Shown here: positions 7,135 through 13,858 of the stretch, piece by piece | Position numbering within the stretch: position 1 is the first letter of the stretch | Layout of the letters: each line of letters starts with the position of its first letter | Assembly (NCBI GenBank): GCA_002311915.1 | Contig: DCAF01000001.1 | Location: 1 to 14,695 of the forward strand | Direction: 5' to 3' | DNA: 14,695 nucleotides | From: Sulfurovum sp. UBA1140 | GTDB taxonomy: Bacteria; Campylobacterota; Campylobacteria; Campylobacterales; Sulfurovaceae | The notes under the pieces: generated by a model | Told to the model about the DNA's origin: nothing | Seen by the model: the letters and a program-made list of their open reading frames with translations, nothing else | Database searches by the model: none | Program-made: the position numbers and the translations under genes

Positions 7135-7209
7135 GGAAACGGAGGTATAGCCAATGAATTAATGTTGGAATCGGTGTGTTTACACCCGAATTAATAGCCT
7201 TTCGCTTTC
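7135..7209. repeat. 75-nt inverted-repeat element related to the one at 5195-5244 (copy 2)
   Basis: It starts with GGAAACGGAG (7135-7144), identical to the first ten bases of copy 1, and ends with GCCTTTCGCTTTC (7197-7209), which matches copy 1 at 10 of 13 positions. The ends pair with each other over about 14 bases, including TTTG/CAAA flanks, with three G-T pairs and one mismatch. A second start block, GGAATCGG (7167-7174), opens a hairpin (GTGT-TT-ACAC core, 7176-7185) followed by CCCGAAT, aligned base for base with copy 1. The element thus looks like copy 1 with an extra 32-nt left part and without about 9 nt of the third hairpin. It fills most of the ubiE-xseA gap and ends 28 bases before xseA. 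Confidence 0.7.
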
Positions 7210-7237
7210 AAACTTACAAAGGATATAAAGGATACCT

Positions 7238-8479
7238 ATGAATCATGCTACCATGACTGTCTCGTCGCTTAATACCAAAATAAAATCCCTACTAGAGACA
7301 ACATTTATGCATATTTTAGTCGAGGGAGAAGTCTCTTCGGTAACGTATCATAACTCTGGGCATGTCTATTTTTCCATAAAAGATAGGGAATCTAGTATTA
7401 AATGTGTGATGTTTCGCTCGAATGCTTCTCGTATGAAGTTTAGATTAGAGCGTGGACAGAGAGTTATTGTTAATGGGTCTCTTTCGGTTTATACTCCTCG
7501 TGGGGAGTATCAGCTTATGACGGTTTCTGTTGAGCCATTTGGGCGTGGGGCTTTGGAGTTGGCTTATGAACAGCTCAAAGAGAAGTTGCAACAAAAAGGC
7601 TATTTTGATGCTGATAGAAAGAGAGAACGACCTCAATATATTAAAAAAATAGCACTGGTTACTGCGTCGAAGAGTGCGGCTTTGCAAGATATGTTAAAAA
7701 TTATAGATAAACGATGGCGTTTACTTGAAGTTACTGTTATTGATACTTTGGTTCAAGGCGATAGGTCAGCTTCTCAAATTGCAGAGGCGTTGGCTTTTGC
7801 TGATAGGCTTGGTGTTGATGCCATTGTTATGGGGCGTGGTGGAGGTAGCCGTGAAGATTTATGGGCATTTAATGAAGAGATTGTGGCTGACGCACTTTAT
7901 AATCTAAAAACCTTTGTGGTGAGTGCTGTGGGGCATGAGGTGGACATACAGATTAGTGATTTTGTGGCAGATTTAAGAGCCTCAACACCCAGTTCTGCTA
8001 TTGAGATGATACTGCCTGATCAAAATGAGGTGCTGTATACACTAAGTGAACTAGAAGAGCGATACGCTTATGCTATTAAGCAGATACTTTTAAACAAAGA
8101 GGCAACGCTAAAATCTCTTGAAGAAGAGTTGCAACGGCACTCTATTTCTCGTCAAGTTATGATGATGGAGAGTGAGTTTAATAATCTAAAAGCAGAGTTT
8201 AAACGGGTAATAGATTATAAAATGACCCACCATGAAGCTCCGTTGAGTTCTCTATTATTACAGCTTCAAGAGAATGTAGAGTATGCTTTAGAGATGAAAG
8301 TTCAAAATATTGTCTCTTTAAAACAAAAAATAGAACTCTATAATCCCAAACTTAAACAGAAGGAAGGGTGGGCAGAAGTTATTTTAGAGGGTAAACGGGT
8401 TGGCTTATCGGTTATAAAAAAAGGAGATAAGTTTCAGTTGGTAGATATAGAGACCAAACTGAATGTTCAGGCTCTATAA
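7238..8479 (+). CDS. xseA: Exodeoxyribonuclease VII large subunit
   Basis: A 413-residue catalytic subunit of Exo VII, which degrades single-stranded DNA from either end to oligonucleotides together with several XseB subunits. Residues 5-100 form the N-terminal OB-fold (TVSSLNTKIKSLLE, then VEGEVSSV and GHVYFSIKD). The catalytic domain (about 105-260) has KIALVTASKSAALQD (137-151), GRGGGSREDLWAFNEE (199-214) and GHEVDIQISDFVADLRASTP (232-251); Asp151, Arg205, His233 and Asp236 match the residues important in E. coli XseA. A long coiled coil (about 262-375) follows, then a short beta-rich end GWAEVILEGKRVG. AAAGGAT before the ATG at 7238 is a good ribosome-binding site. xseB is not in the window. 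The gene converges with the M23 peptidase gene, with 5 bases between their stops. Confidence 0.95.
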   Translation: MNHATMTVSSLNTKIKSLLETTFMHILVEGEVSSVTYHNSGHVYFSIKDRESSIKCVMFRSNASRMKFRLERGQRVIVNGSLSVYTPRGEYQLMTVSVEPFGRGALELAYEQLKEKLQQKGYFDADRKRERPQYIKKIALVTASKSAALQDMLKIIDKRWRLLEVTVIDTLVQGDRSASQIAEALAFADRLGVDAIVMGRGGGSREDLWAFNEEIVADALYNLKTFVVSAVGHEVDIQISDFVADLRASTPSSAIEMILPDQNEVLYTLSELEERYAYAIKQILLNKEATLKSLEEELQRHSISRQVMMMESEFNNLKAEFKRVIDYKMTHHEAPLSSLLLQLQENVEYALEMKVQNIVSLKQKIELYNPKLKQKEGWAEVILEGKRVGLSVIKKGDKFQLVDIETKLNVQAL

Positions 8480-8484
8480 GAGGG

Positions 8485-9702
8485 CTATTTCATGGCGATA
8501 TATTCGCTTCGTTTTACTAAATAATTTCCTTTTTTTACAAAAAGAGGATCACCACCACTTCTTCGGATCTTCTTGAATTTACTTCTGTATTTAACCACGG
8601 TTTTTCTTAACGCTCGGTATTTTTTACCTTTTAGTTTAGAGGCTCTTTTGCTCTGTTTAACGCGAACAAATCGAGCAGGATTTACTGCTTTTCCTTGTTT
8701 ATACATACCAAAATGAAGGTGTGGACCTGTACTTCGTCCTGTGCTTCCTACATAACCAATGACTTTGCCTTGAGCAACTCTGCTTCCTACTCTAAGACCC
8801 TTTCTATAACGGCTCATATGGGCATAGAGACTTCGCATACCATTGGCATGTTGAATCGTGATACAGTGACCATAACCACCTTTTCGCCCTAGTTGGATAA
8901 TTTTTCCTTTAGATGTGGCTCTAATAGGCGTTCCTGTACGGGCTGCATAGTCAATTCCTAGGTGGGCTCTGTATCGGTGTAAAATTGGATGCCATCGTCG
9001 GTGGGTAAAGCCAGAAGAGACTCTTTTCATCTTAACAGGTTGAATGTAGGGGGTGTATAATTTTTTATATTTACGGTACTCGCTACCTAGTGAATCATAG
9101 TATCTTCCATTGCTAGTTAAGTAGGTATAAAATTTCTTTTTATTAATAATGGCAGAAGAGGCAAGAATCTTAGGACGGCTTATCGCTTTACCTGCACGTC
9201 TTTTTTGTTCATAAAAGATGCTAATGCTGTCACCTTTTTTCATTTTGTTTAAGCCGACTTTATTACCATAAGCTTTTTTTACTGCAGTAACCAGAGCTTT
9301 ACTGTGTGTTTTTGCATATAAATCTTTATAGAATGATTTTTTAATTTTAAGGTGAATAGAGCCTTTGAGGGTCTCAAAAGGGATAGGTCGCAAAGAGATA
9401 CGGTATTTTTTCTTTTTATTCTTAATTTTAATGATTTGTATCTGTAACTCTTCGGTAATGGGAATAAGAATCTCTTCTATTTGACCTTTTCTATTTTTGA
9501 GCATAGAGTATTTTTGTTTGGCTTTTATCTCTGCCATTAACTCTTTATCGTGAGCATCTAAATTATAATAGAGTTTTTGAGGAATACCATTTTTATGTAA
9601 AAATGATAGAAATGTGGTACCTTTTTTCCAGTGGTATGTTTTTGCCATTACTAGAGGTGAAAACAGTGCCAGTAAAAGAAAATAGAGGAGAAATTTCTTC
9701 AT
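8485..9702 (-). CDS. Periplasmic M23 (LytM) peptidoglycan peptidase, Csd3/Pgp3-like
   Basis: A 405-residue exported metallopeptidase. Residues 1-20 are a signal peptide (MKKFLLYFLLLALF..., cleavage likely after VMA). An N-terminal region (about 21-220) precedes the LytM domain (about 228-346). Zinc ligands are His247 and Asp251 in HLGID and His330 in HLHFG (328-332); His295 in LYAHMS and His328 complete the catalytic set. Length and layout match Helicobacter pylori Csd3/HdpA (about 403 aa) and Campylobacter Pgp3, which cut peptide cross-links (and trim pentapeptides) to set cell shape; there the N-terminal domain can mask the active site. After the LytM domain this protein has about 60 residues very rich in Lys and Arg. 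The ATG at 9702 follows an AAAGGG ribosome-binding site at a rather long spacing. Transcribed alone. A role in helical shape is inference. Confidence 0.88.
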   Translation of the reverse strand: MKKFLLYFLLLALFSPLVMAKTYHWKKGTTFLSFLHKNGIPQKLYYNLDAHDKELMAEIKAKQKYSMLKNRKGQIEEILIPITEELQIQIIKIKNKKKKYRISLRPIPFETLKGSIHLKIKKSFYKDLYAKTHSKALVTAVKKAYGNKVGLNKMKKGDSISIFYEQKRRAGKAISRPKILASSAIINKKKFYTYLTSNGRYYDSLGSEYRKYKKLYTPYIQPVKMKRVSSGFTHRRWHPILHRYRAHLGIDYAARTGTPIRATSKGKIIQLGRKGGYGHCITIQHANGMRSLYAHMSRYRKGLRVGSRVAQGKVIGYVGSTGRSTGPHLHFGMYKQGKAVNPARFVRVKQSKRASKLKGKKYRALRKTVVKYRSKFKKIRRSGGDPLFVKKGNYLVKRSEYIAMK

Positions 9703-9748
9703 AATTTTTGTAACCCTTTGATTAGATTTATTTTTTTGGTAAGCTAAT

Positions 9749-9754
9749 ATTATA
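9749..9754 (-). promoter_or_regulatory. Predicted -10 box for the M23 peptidase gene
   Basis: The complement reads TATAAT, 46 bases before the peptidase ATG, in an otherwise featureless AT-rich 99-base gap that also forms the 3' end of the molybdoenzyme transcript. No clear -35 box and no terminator hairpin were seen in this gap. Confidence 0.4.
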
Positions 9755-9801
9755 TTCTTTATTTTTAAGAAACAAATAAAAAATATACATTAATTTTTAT
9801 T

Positions 9802-11589
9802 TTAATCTAATATTAACTTAATTTTAACCTCTTGGTAACAAGCAGAGTCTCCTTCTTCGCTAATAATGGGAGGGGTTAGATGGTTGACACCGAGGGTATT
9901 TGCATAAATAAGTACCGAATCTTGACGCATGGATTCTGAGCATTTTACAATGAATTTATGCGTTCCCCATTGGCTAGAAGCAGTTATTTTTTCACCCGTA
10001 TTAAAACCCAAATTTGGATGTAACGTAATGGTATTGTCTCGTTGAAATTGAGTGTTCAATGCTTTTTTGGCTTTTGGAGTAATGAGCCAATATTCAGTAA
10101 TGGTAAGCTCTTTTTTCTTTTTACGAATCTTAGTTAGACGTTTATTGTCTTCAAAATCATCATAAAAATCATCTATAAAGGTGAACTCATCACCTTCATC
10201 TGCACCAAATCCTTTGGCATAAGGAATTGCTTGATGGGCAGGGGATAGGTAGTAATCCTCTCTCTTTTCACACTGTTCTAACCATAAATTTAAATAGTGC
10301 TGTTCATTTTTTAAGCCTTCAAAATCAAGTTTCTGGAGTAAAATATTGGTGAAATTATATTCAGATATGCCATACTCTGCTTGATAAACTCGGTTCATAG
10401 GGGTTACGACATGGTGGGCATAGCTTAATCGAAGGTCATTTTTTTCAAAAAAGTTATTTGCAGGAATGATAATATCGGCCATTGCCGAGGTCTCATTTTC
10501 GTAAAGACCAAAATAGATAATCGTTTTGGTTTTTTTAAGCTCTTCTATGACGCGTGTTGAGTTTGGCATCGACGCGACAGGATTTCCCCCTTGAATGAGT
10601 ACGGTATTAAAATCACCAAAGTTGGTGGTGGCTTTTTGTACCTGTTTGCCTTTGATGTTAAAGGGATTATTAAAGCCCAGTTTAGAGTTGCCTAAAAAAG
10701 CAACTCCTGATCCCTCTTTTCCAAAGTGACCCAATGTAATGGCTAAGGCATCTATCGCTTGAAGAACAAAGTGACCTGTTGAGTATTTTTGTACACCATT
10801 ACCCACTAAAAAGACAACATTTTTTGGAGTAAGATACTCCAATAACTCTCCCATGCGAGAGAGGTCTATACCAATATATTCAAGTATTGCTTTAATTCTA
10901 AATCCTCGAGTAAAGTCATAGAAATCTTCATGTTCTGAAGCAAACTCTTCTAAAAATTCTCTCTTTTCATGGTCTCCCATAATGGCAAGTCGTGCCAAGA
11001 TACTGGCTAAGTAGAAATCAGAACGTGGTGCTATTTGTAAAAATAGATCAGCTTTTTTGGCAATAGAGGTCTTAATTGGGTCAATCACCACCAATTTTTT
11101 TCCTTCTATATAGGGCAAAAGATGAGAAGATGTTACGGTTAAATTTTTACCCCAAACTACCACGACTTCGGCTTTGGCTATCTGCTCGAGAGGTAAGATT
11201 CTGTTGACTCCTCGTCCTTCTATAATTCCTGCATCACCTGAACCATCACAGAGGCTTCCTTTTGTGGTAGTTCCCTCTATTTTATCAAAGAGTAGATTGG
11301 TGACCTCTTGCATGACTCCAAAATTTCCTGAACCTCGCCAGAGTAGTTTACTATTAGCCTGAAGGGCTTGACTGGTGGCATTGAGTGCTTCGTCTAAAGA
11401 GACAATCTTTCCATTAACTTTGGCTTGACTAATACGCTTCTCTTCAAACATATATTTGTTAAGCAGTGAGCATAAGGCACCATTTGAGGTGGGGTGAGCA
11501 GGGTCTGCTACAATTTTAGGAAAATGTTCAGGGTCGGTTATGATGCCACACGCATCAGGACAGTCTAGTCCACAGGCTGTTTTTATCAC
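9802..11589 (-). CDS. Single-subunit molybdopterin oxidoreductase (DMSO reductase superfamily)
   Basis: A 595-residue molybdenum (or tungsten) bis-MGD enzyme. The N-terminus carries a 4Fe-4S motif Cys6-x3-Cys10-x3-Cys14-x25-Cys40 in CGLDCPDACG and GALCS, the CPLDCPD-type variant of the family. GSLCDGSGDAG (111-121) holds Cys114, the likely Mo ligand. The C-terminal molybdopterin-dinucleotide domain includes HPNLGF (about 517-522), QWGTHKF and YANTLGVNHLTPP. There is no Tat signal, so it should be cytoplasmic, and no electron-transfer or membrane subunit lies beside it. The substrate cannot be read from the sequence. At 595 residues it is shorter than most relatives (about 650-750). The start is GTG at 11589, sharing one base with the TAG stop of the upstream adaptor gene (TAGTG), with GGAG eight bases before. 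Resemblance to formate dehydrogenase or thiosulfate reductase is only at superfamily level. Confidence 0.85.
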   Translation of the reverse strand: MIKTACGLDCPDACGIITDPEHFPKIVADPAHPTSNGALCSLLNKYMFEEKRISQAKVNGKIVSLDEALNATSQALQANSKLLWRGSGNFGVMQEVTNLLFDKIEGTTTKGSLCDGSGDAGIIEGRGVNRILPLEQIAKAEVVVVWGKNLTVTSSHLLPYIEGKKLVVIDPIKTSIAKKADLFLQIAPRSDFYLASILARLAIMGDHEKREFLEEFASEHEDFYDFTRGFRIKAILEYIGIDLSRMGELLEYLTPKNVVFLVGNGVQKYSTGHFVLQAIDALAITLGHFGKEGSGVAFLGNSKLGFNNPFNIKGKQVQKATTNFGDFNTVLIQGGNPVASMPNSTRVIEELKKTKTIIYFGLYENETSAMADIIIPANNFFEKNDLRLSYAHHVVTPMNRVYQAEYGISEYNFTNILLQKLDFEGLKNEQHYLNLWLEQCEKREDYYLSPAHQAIPYAKGFGADEGDEFTFIDDFYDDFEDNKRLTKIRKKKKELTITEYWLITPKAKKALNTQFQRDNTITLHPNLGFNTGEKITASSQWGTHKFIVKCSESMRQDSVLIYANTLGVNHLTPPIISEEGDSACYQEVKIKLILD

Positions 11590-12380
11590 TATTTAAACTC
11601 CACTTTAAGTAATCTTGAGAAATTGTCTTTAGGATTGGGGATGATGATTTCTGTACGGTACGAAGAGATAAATTTCTCATCGGCTACTGACCATATTTTA
11701 CTTACCTTATGGGTAGTAGATTTTCCATTGATGTAGATGGTTTTTTGTTTGATGCCTTGAAGCTCATCTTTTTCTAAAAAAAGTACCAATTTCGCTTGAC
11801 TTAGGTCTTTAACTTGGGCAAGAGGGGTTCCCATATTAACAAAATCACCACGGTTGACCATCATTTTATAGATAAATTTATTTTTGACTTTGATGGTTTT
11901 TTTACCGATTTGGTCTTTAAGCTTTTCGATTCTATTTAAAATATCGAGTCGCTGTTTTTTAAGTGAATCTATCTTCTCTTGGGTAGAGAAATATTGTGTT
12001 TTAGCACTAATATATTGGGTAAAAGCTTTATCTTTTTGGGTGATTGAAGCTGAACCAATGTTAGAGATTCGTTTATAATATCCCTCTTGACGAAGCATTG
12101 ACTCTTTAAGAGCCAAGAGTATATTTTGATTAATCTTTAACATGTTTTTAATCAGTTGCAAAGAGCTTTTACTTGATTTTAATTCACTGTGGTCAAGTTT
12201 ACTATCAAGCTTAATAATGACACTTTGTTTAACCAGTTTTCCCTCTAGTGCTATTTTAGCTTGAACTACCTGTGCCGATACAGCTGATTTAAGGGTAATA
12301 TGCTCATAAGGTTCTACCTTTGCATAATGAACTTTAGCAAAAAGGAATAGGGGGCTTAACAGTAAAAGTATTACTTTCAT
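11589..12380 (-). CDS. Periplasmic adaptor (membrane fusion protein, HlyD/RND-like)
   Basis: A 263-residue exported protein with a signal peptide (MKVILLLLSPLFLFA, cleavage near residue 15) and no other membrane segment. The layout is that of a membrane fusion protein: a first lipoyl-like half (LKSAVSAQVVQAKIALEGKLVKQ, about 30-52, then SVIIKLDSKLDHSEL), a long alpha-helical coiled-coil hairpin (about 68-165), a second lipoyl half (MMVNRGDFVNMGTPLAQVKDL, about 172-193) and a beta domain (KLVLFLEKDEL and following). Such proteins bridge an inner-membrane pump and an outer-membrane channel, but no pump or TolC-like gene is adjacent. Its stop overlaps the GTG of the molybdoenzyme gene by one base, so the two are translationally coupled. 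The ribosome-binding site is weak (AGAGAG). An orphan adaptor whose partner is elsewhere is the simplest reading. Confidence 0.75.
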   Translation of the reverse strand: MKVILLLLSPLFLFAKVHYAKVEPYEHITLKSAVSAQVVQAKIALEGKLVKQSVIIKLDSKLDHSELKSSKSSLQLIKNMLKINQNILLALKESMLRQEGYYKRISNIGSASITQKDKAFTQYISAKTQYFSTQEKIDSLKKQRLDILNRIEKLKDQIGKKTIKVKNKFIYKMMVNRGDFVNMGTPLAQVKDLSQAKLVLFLEKDELQGIKQKTIYINGKSTTHKVSKIWSVADEKFISSYRTEIIIPNPKDNFSRLLKVEFK

Positions 12381-12410
12381 TTGTCTCTCTTTTTTTTATT
12401 ATTTTTAACG

Positions 12411-12428
12411 ATTATATCACGATATAAT
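12411..12428. promoter_or_regulatory. Perfect 8-2-8 palindrome containing the adaptor -10 box, possible operator
   Basis: ATTATATC-AC-GATATAAT is a perfect inverted repeat. Its left arm on the minus strand reads TGATATAAT, an extended -10 (TATAAT at the complement of 12411-12416) about 31 bases before the adaptor ATG. The right arm on the plus strand also spells TATAAT (12423-12428), but would read back into the coupled genes as antisense. A dimeric regulator binding here would block the promoter. The regulator is unknown. Confidence 0.5.
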
Positions 12429-12443
12429 AATTTTATTAATCTA

Positions 12444-13277
12444 TTATTGACTGCAATTACTCTCTACTTTGGTTAAACTGGCAAAACCACACCCTTCATC
12501 ATCTACCTCTTCGTAGAGCAAACCACTACCTAGACTCTTTATACTATTATCAATTACACTCTCTTTTATTTTTATTGTACTATTCTCTTTATTAAAAAAG
12601 TTAATAATATTTATATCACCATTAATTATCTGAACACTTTTATTATTTTTAACAACCAAAATAGGAATGGTCTTAAAATCTAAAAATGTAGCAAAATTTT
12701 TGACCTCTATGTCATTAATGTCTAGTTTTGAAAAAGTAATACTCTTCTCATTCAAATAAGTTTTAACTTTTTTACAATGCCCACAATCAATAGATTGAAT
12801 TAAATAGTTTCCATCTTTTATAATAAATGCTTCTGATTTGGGTATCGTCAACAAACTAAGTGCTATCACTACCGAGGCAATAATAGGTATCACCATCAAA
12901 AAATATTTTCGTGAAGAGAGTAACATAATCACTACCAAGAAGGCATAAACGCCCATGCAAAATTTACACATTTCGGGTGATACAAAATATTGATACCCTA
13001 TTAAAATTGTTTCAAAAAGTAATGAGGCAAATAGAACCAGATAAAAAAGCTTTTCACTCACTTTTTTATTATAGCTTAACCACCCAATTGCCAAGATAAT
13101 TAAGGCATCAAACAGACCCATAAAATTTAGATAGATGCTATCAAATTTTAAAAGATTGTCTGCCAATAGACACCCTGCTGATTCACACAGTGTTGAGTGA
13201 TTTAACTTTAATAGAGTCTCTACAGTAATATAGATAAAGAACAGAATGGGTAGATAGATAAACGATATTTTTTTCAT
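12444..13277 (-). CDS. VKOR-family membrane oxidoreductase fused to a thioredoxin-like domain
   Basis: A 277-residue inner-membrane protein that likely reoxidises periplasmic thiol oxidases and passes electrons to quinone, doing the job of DsbB. Five membrane segments are predicted at about 5-23, 48-68, 77-96, 106-121 and 125-145. Cys31 and Cys36 (CESAGC) sit in the first periplasmic loop, and the redox CKFC (Cys104, Cys107) lies at the periplasmic end of segment 4, as in bacterial vitamin K epoxide reductase homologues. The C-terminal domain (about 155-232) is thioredoxin/glutaredoxin-like with CGHC (165-168) and TIPILVV, the cis-proline segment. Topology puts that domain in the periplasm. 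A tail of about 40 residues holds two more cysteines (CGF and NCSQ). An AAGGAG ribosome-binding site precedes the ATG by seven bases. It lies upstream of the adaptor gene, which has its own promoter. Confidence 0.88.
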   Translation of the reverse strand: MKKISFIYLPILFFIYITVETLLKLNHSTLCESAGCLLADNLLKFDSIYLNFMGLFDALIILAIGWLSYNKKVSEKLFYLVLFASLLFETILIGYQYFVSPEMCKFCMGVYAFLVVIMLLSSRKYFLMVIPIIASVVIALSLLTIPKSEAFIIKDGNYLIQSIDCGHCKKVKTYLNEKSITFSKLDINDIEVKNFATFLDFKTIPILVVKNNKSVQIINGDINIINFFNKENSTIKIKESVIDNSIKSLGSGLLYEEVDDEGCGFASLTKVESNCSQ

Positions 13278-13306
13278 GGAAATCTCCTTTTTTACTATAA
13301 AATATA

Positions 13307-13312
13307 ATTATA
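13307..13312 (-). promoter_or_regulatory. Predicted -10 box for the VKOR-fusion gene
   Basis: The complement reads TATAAT about 29 bases before the ATG; no good -35 is visible. The gene is divergent from rnpB, and the 148-base gap between them holds only the two promoters and AT-rich sequence. Confidence 0.45.
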
Positions 13313-13413
13313 ATAATCATTTGAATGAATTGTAATTTATTCTTTCTTAAATATCGCCATTATTTTATAACACCTTACCAAAAAAACAAGCATTTCTCAA
13401 AGAAGATTTAAGA

Positions 13414-13419
13414 TATACT
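13414..13419 (+). promoter_or_regulatory. Predicted -10 box for rnpB
   Basis: TATACT ends seven bases before the first base of the RNase P RNA P1 helix at 13426, so predicted transcription start and RNA 5' end coincide. No convincing -35 box was found. Confidence 0.55.
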
Positions 13420-13425
13420 TTCACT

Positions 13426-13765
13426 CAGGTACAACAGGTAGTTGCTGGTAGCGAAAGTTACGAGAGGAAAGTCCGTGCTACGCGTGAGATAGGACTCCAT
13501 CTAACGGATGGCCAGAGTAATTTGAGGGCAAGTGCAACAGAGAGAAGTCAGCCGAATTTCGGTGAAGGTGAAAGGGTGAGGTAAAAGCTCACCAGTGCTT
13601 ATGGTAACATAGGTAGCTAGGTAAACCCTGTCCGTAGCAAGAGACATATGGTAAGAATCTCACAAAGCCATTAAATTGGTATGGTGTCTCGCTTGAGCGT
13701 ATTGGCAACAGTACGCCTAGATAAATAACTACCCAACGACAAAACACGGCTTATCGTTGTGCCTG
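13426..13765 (+). ncRNA. rnpB: RNase P RNA (M1 RNA)
   Basis: The catalytic RNA of RNase P, which removes the 5' leader of tRNA precursors. Conserved landmarks occur in order: GAGGAAAGTCCGTGCT (about 13464-13479), AGTGCAACAGAGAGAAG (about 13530-13546), GGTAAACCC (about 13621-13629), then AGATAAATAACTACC and ACAAAACACGGCTTATCG near the 3' end. The ends pair as helix P1: CAGGTACAAC (13426-13435) with GTTGTGCCTG (13756-13765), ten pairs including one G-T, which sets both boundaries. Length about 340 nt is normal for a type A bacterial RNase P RNA. Exact ends could differ by a few bases. It lies between the divergent VKOR-fusion gene and the pseudopilin gene. Confidence 0.96.
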
Positions 13766-13768
13766 ATT

Positions 13769-13792
13769 AAGTTAGTTTTGAACTTCTTTTCT
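13769..13792 (+). terminator. Weak possible terminator after rnpB
   Basis: AAGTT (13769-13773) and AACTT (13781-13785) can form a 5-bp stem with a 7-base loop, followed by a T-rich stretch CTTTTCT. The stem is short and AT-rich, so this is a tentative call, resting mainly on its place a few bases after P1 of rnpB. Confidence 0.3.
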
Positions 13793-13816
13793 ATAATTAA
13801 ATATTCCTTAAATATA

Positions 13817-13825
13817 TGATATAAT
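13817..13825 (+). promoter_or_regulatory. Extended -10 promoter for the pseudopilin gene
   Basis: TGATATAAT (extended -10, TATAAT at 13820-13825) lies 33 bases before the ATG at 13859. AAGGTT (about 13846-13851) is a modest ribosome-binding site. The pseudopilin gene can therefore be expressed independently of rnpB. Confidence 0.5.
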
Positions 13826-13858
13826 GCTTACAATTAAATTATTATAAGGTTACTTTTT

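Noticed and set aside
7135..7209. The 75-nt element as an integron attC site
   Set aside because: Size and imperfect symmetry are reminiscent, but no RYYYAAC/GTTRRRY core pair was found at the ends, and there is no integrase or cassette-like gene nearby.
8469..8487. Bidirectional terminator hairpin across the xseA and M23 stop codons
   Set aside because: CTCT-ATA-AGAG pairs for only four bases, with an internal loop beyond and no proper T-run on either side.
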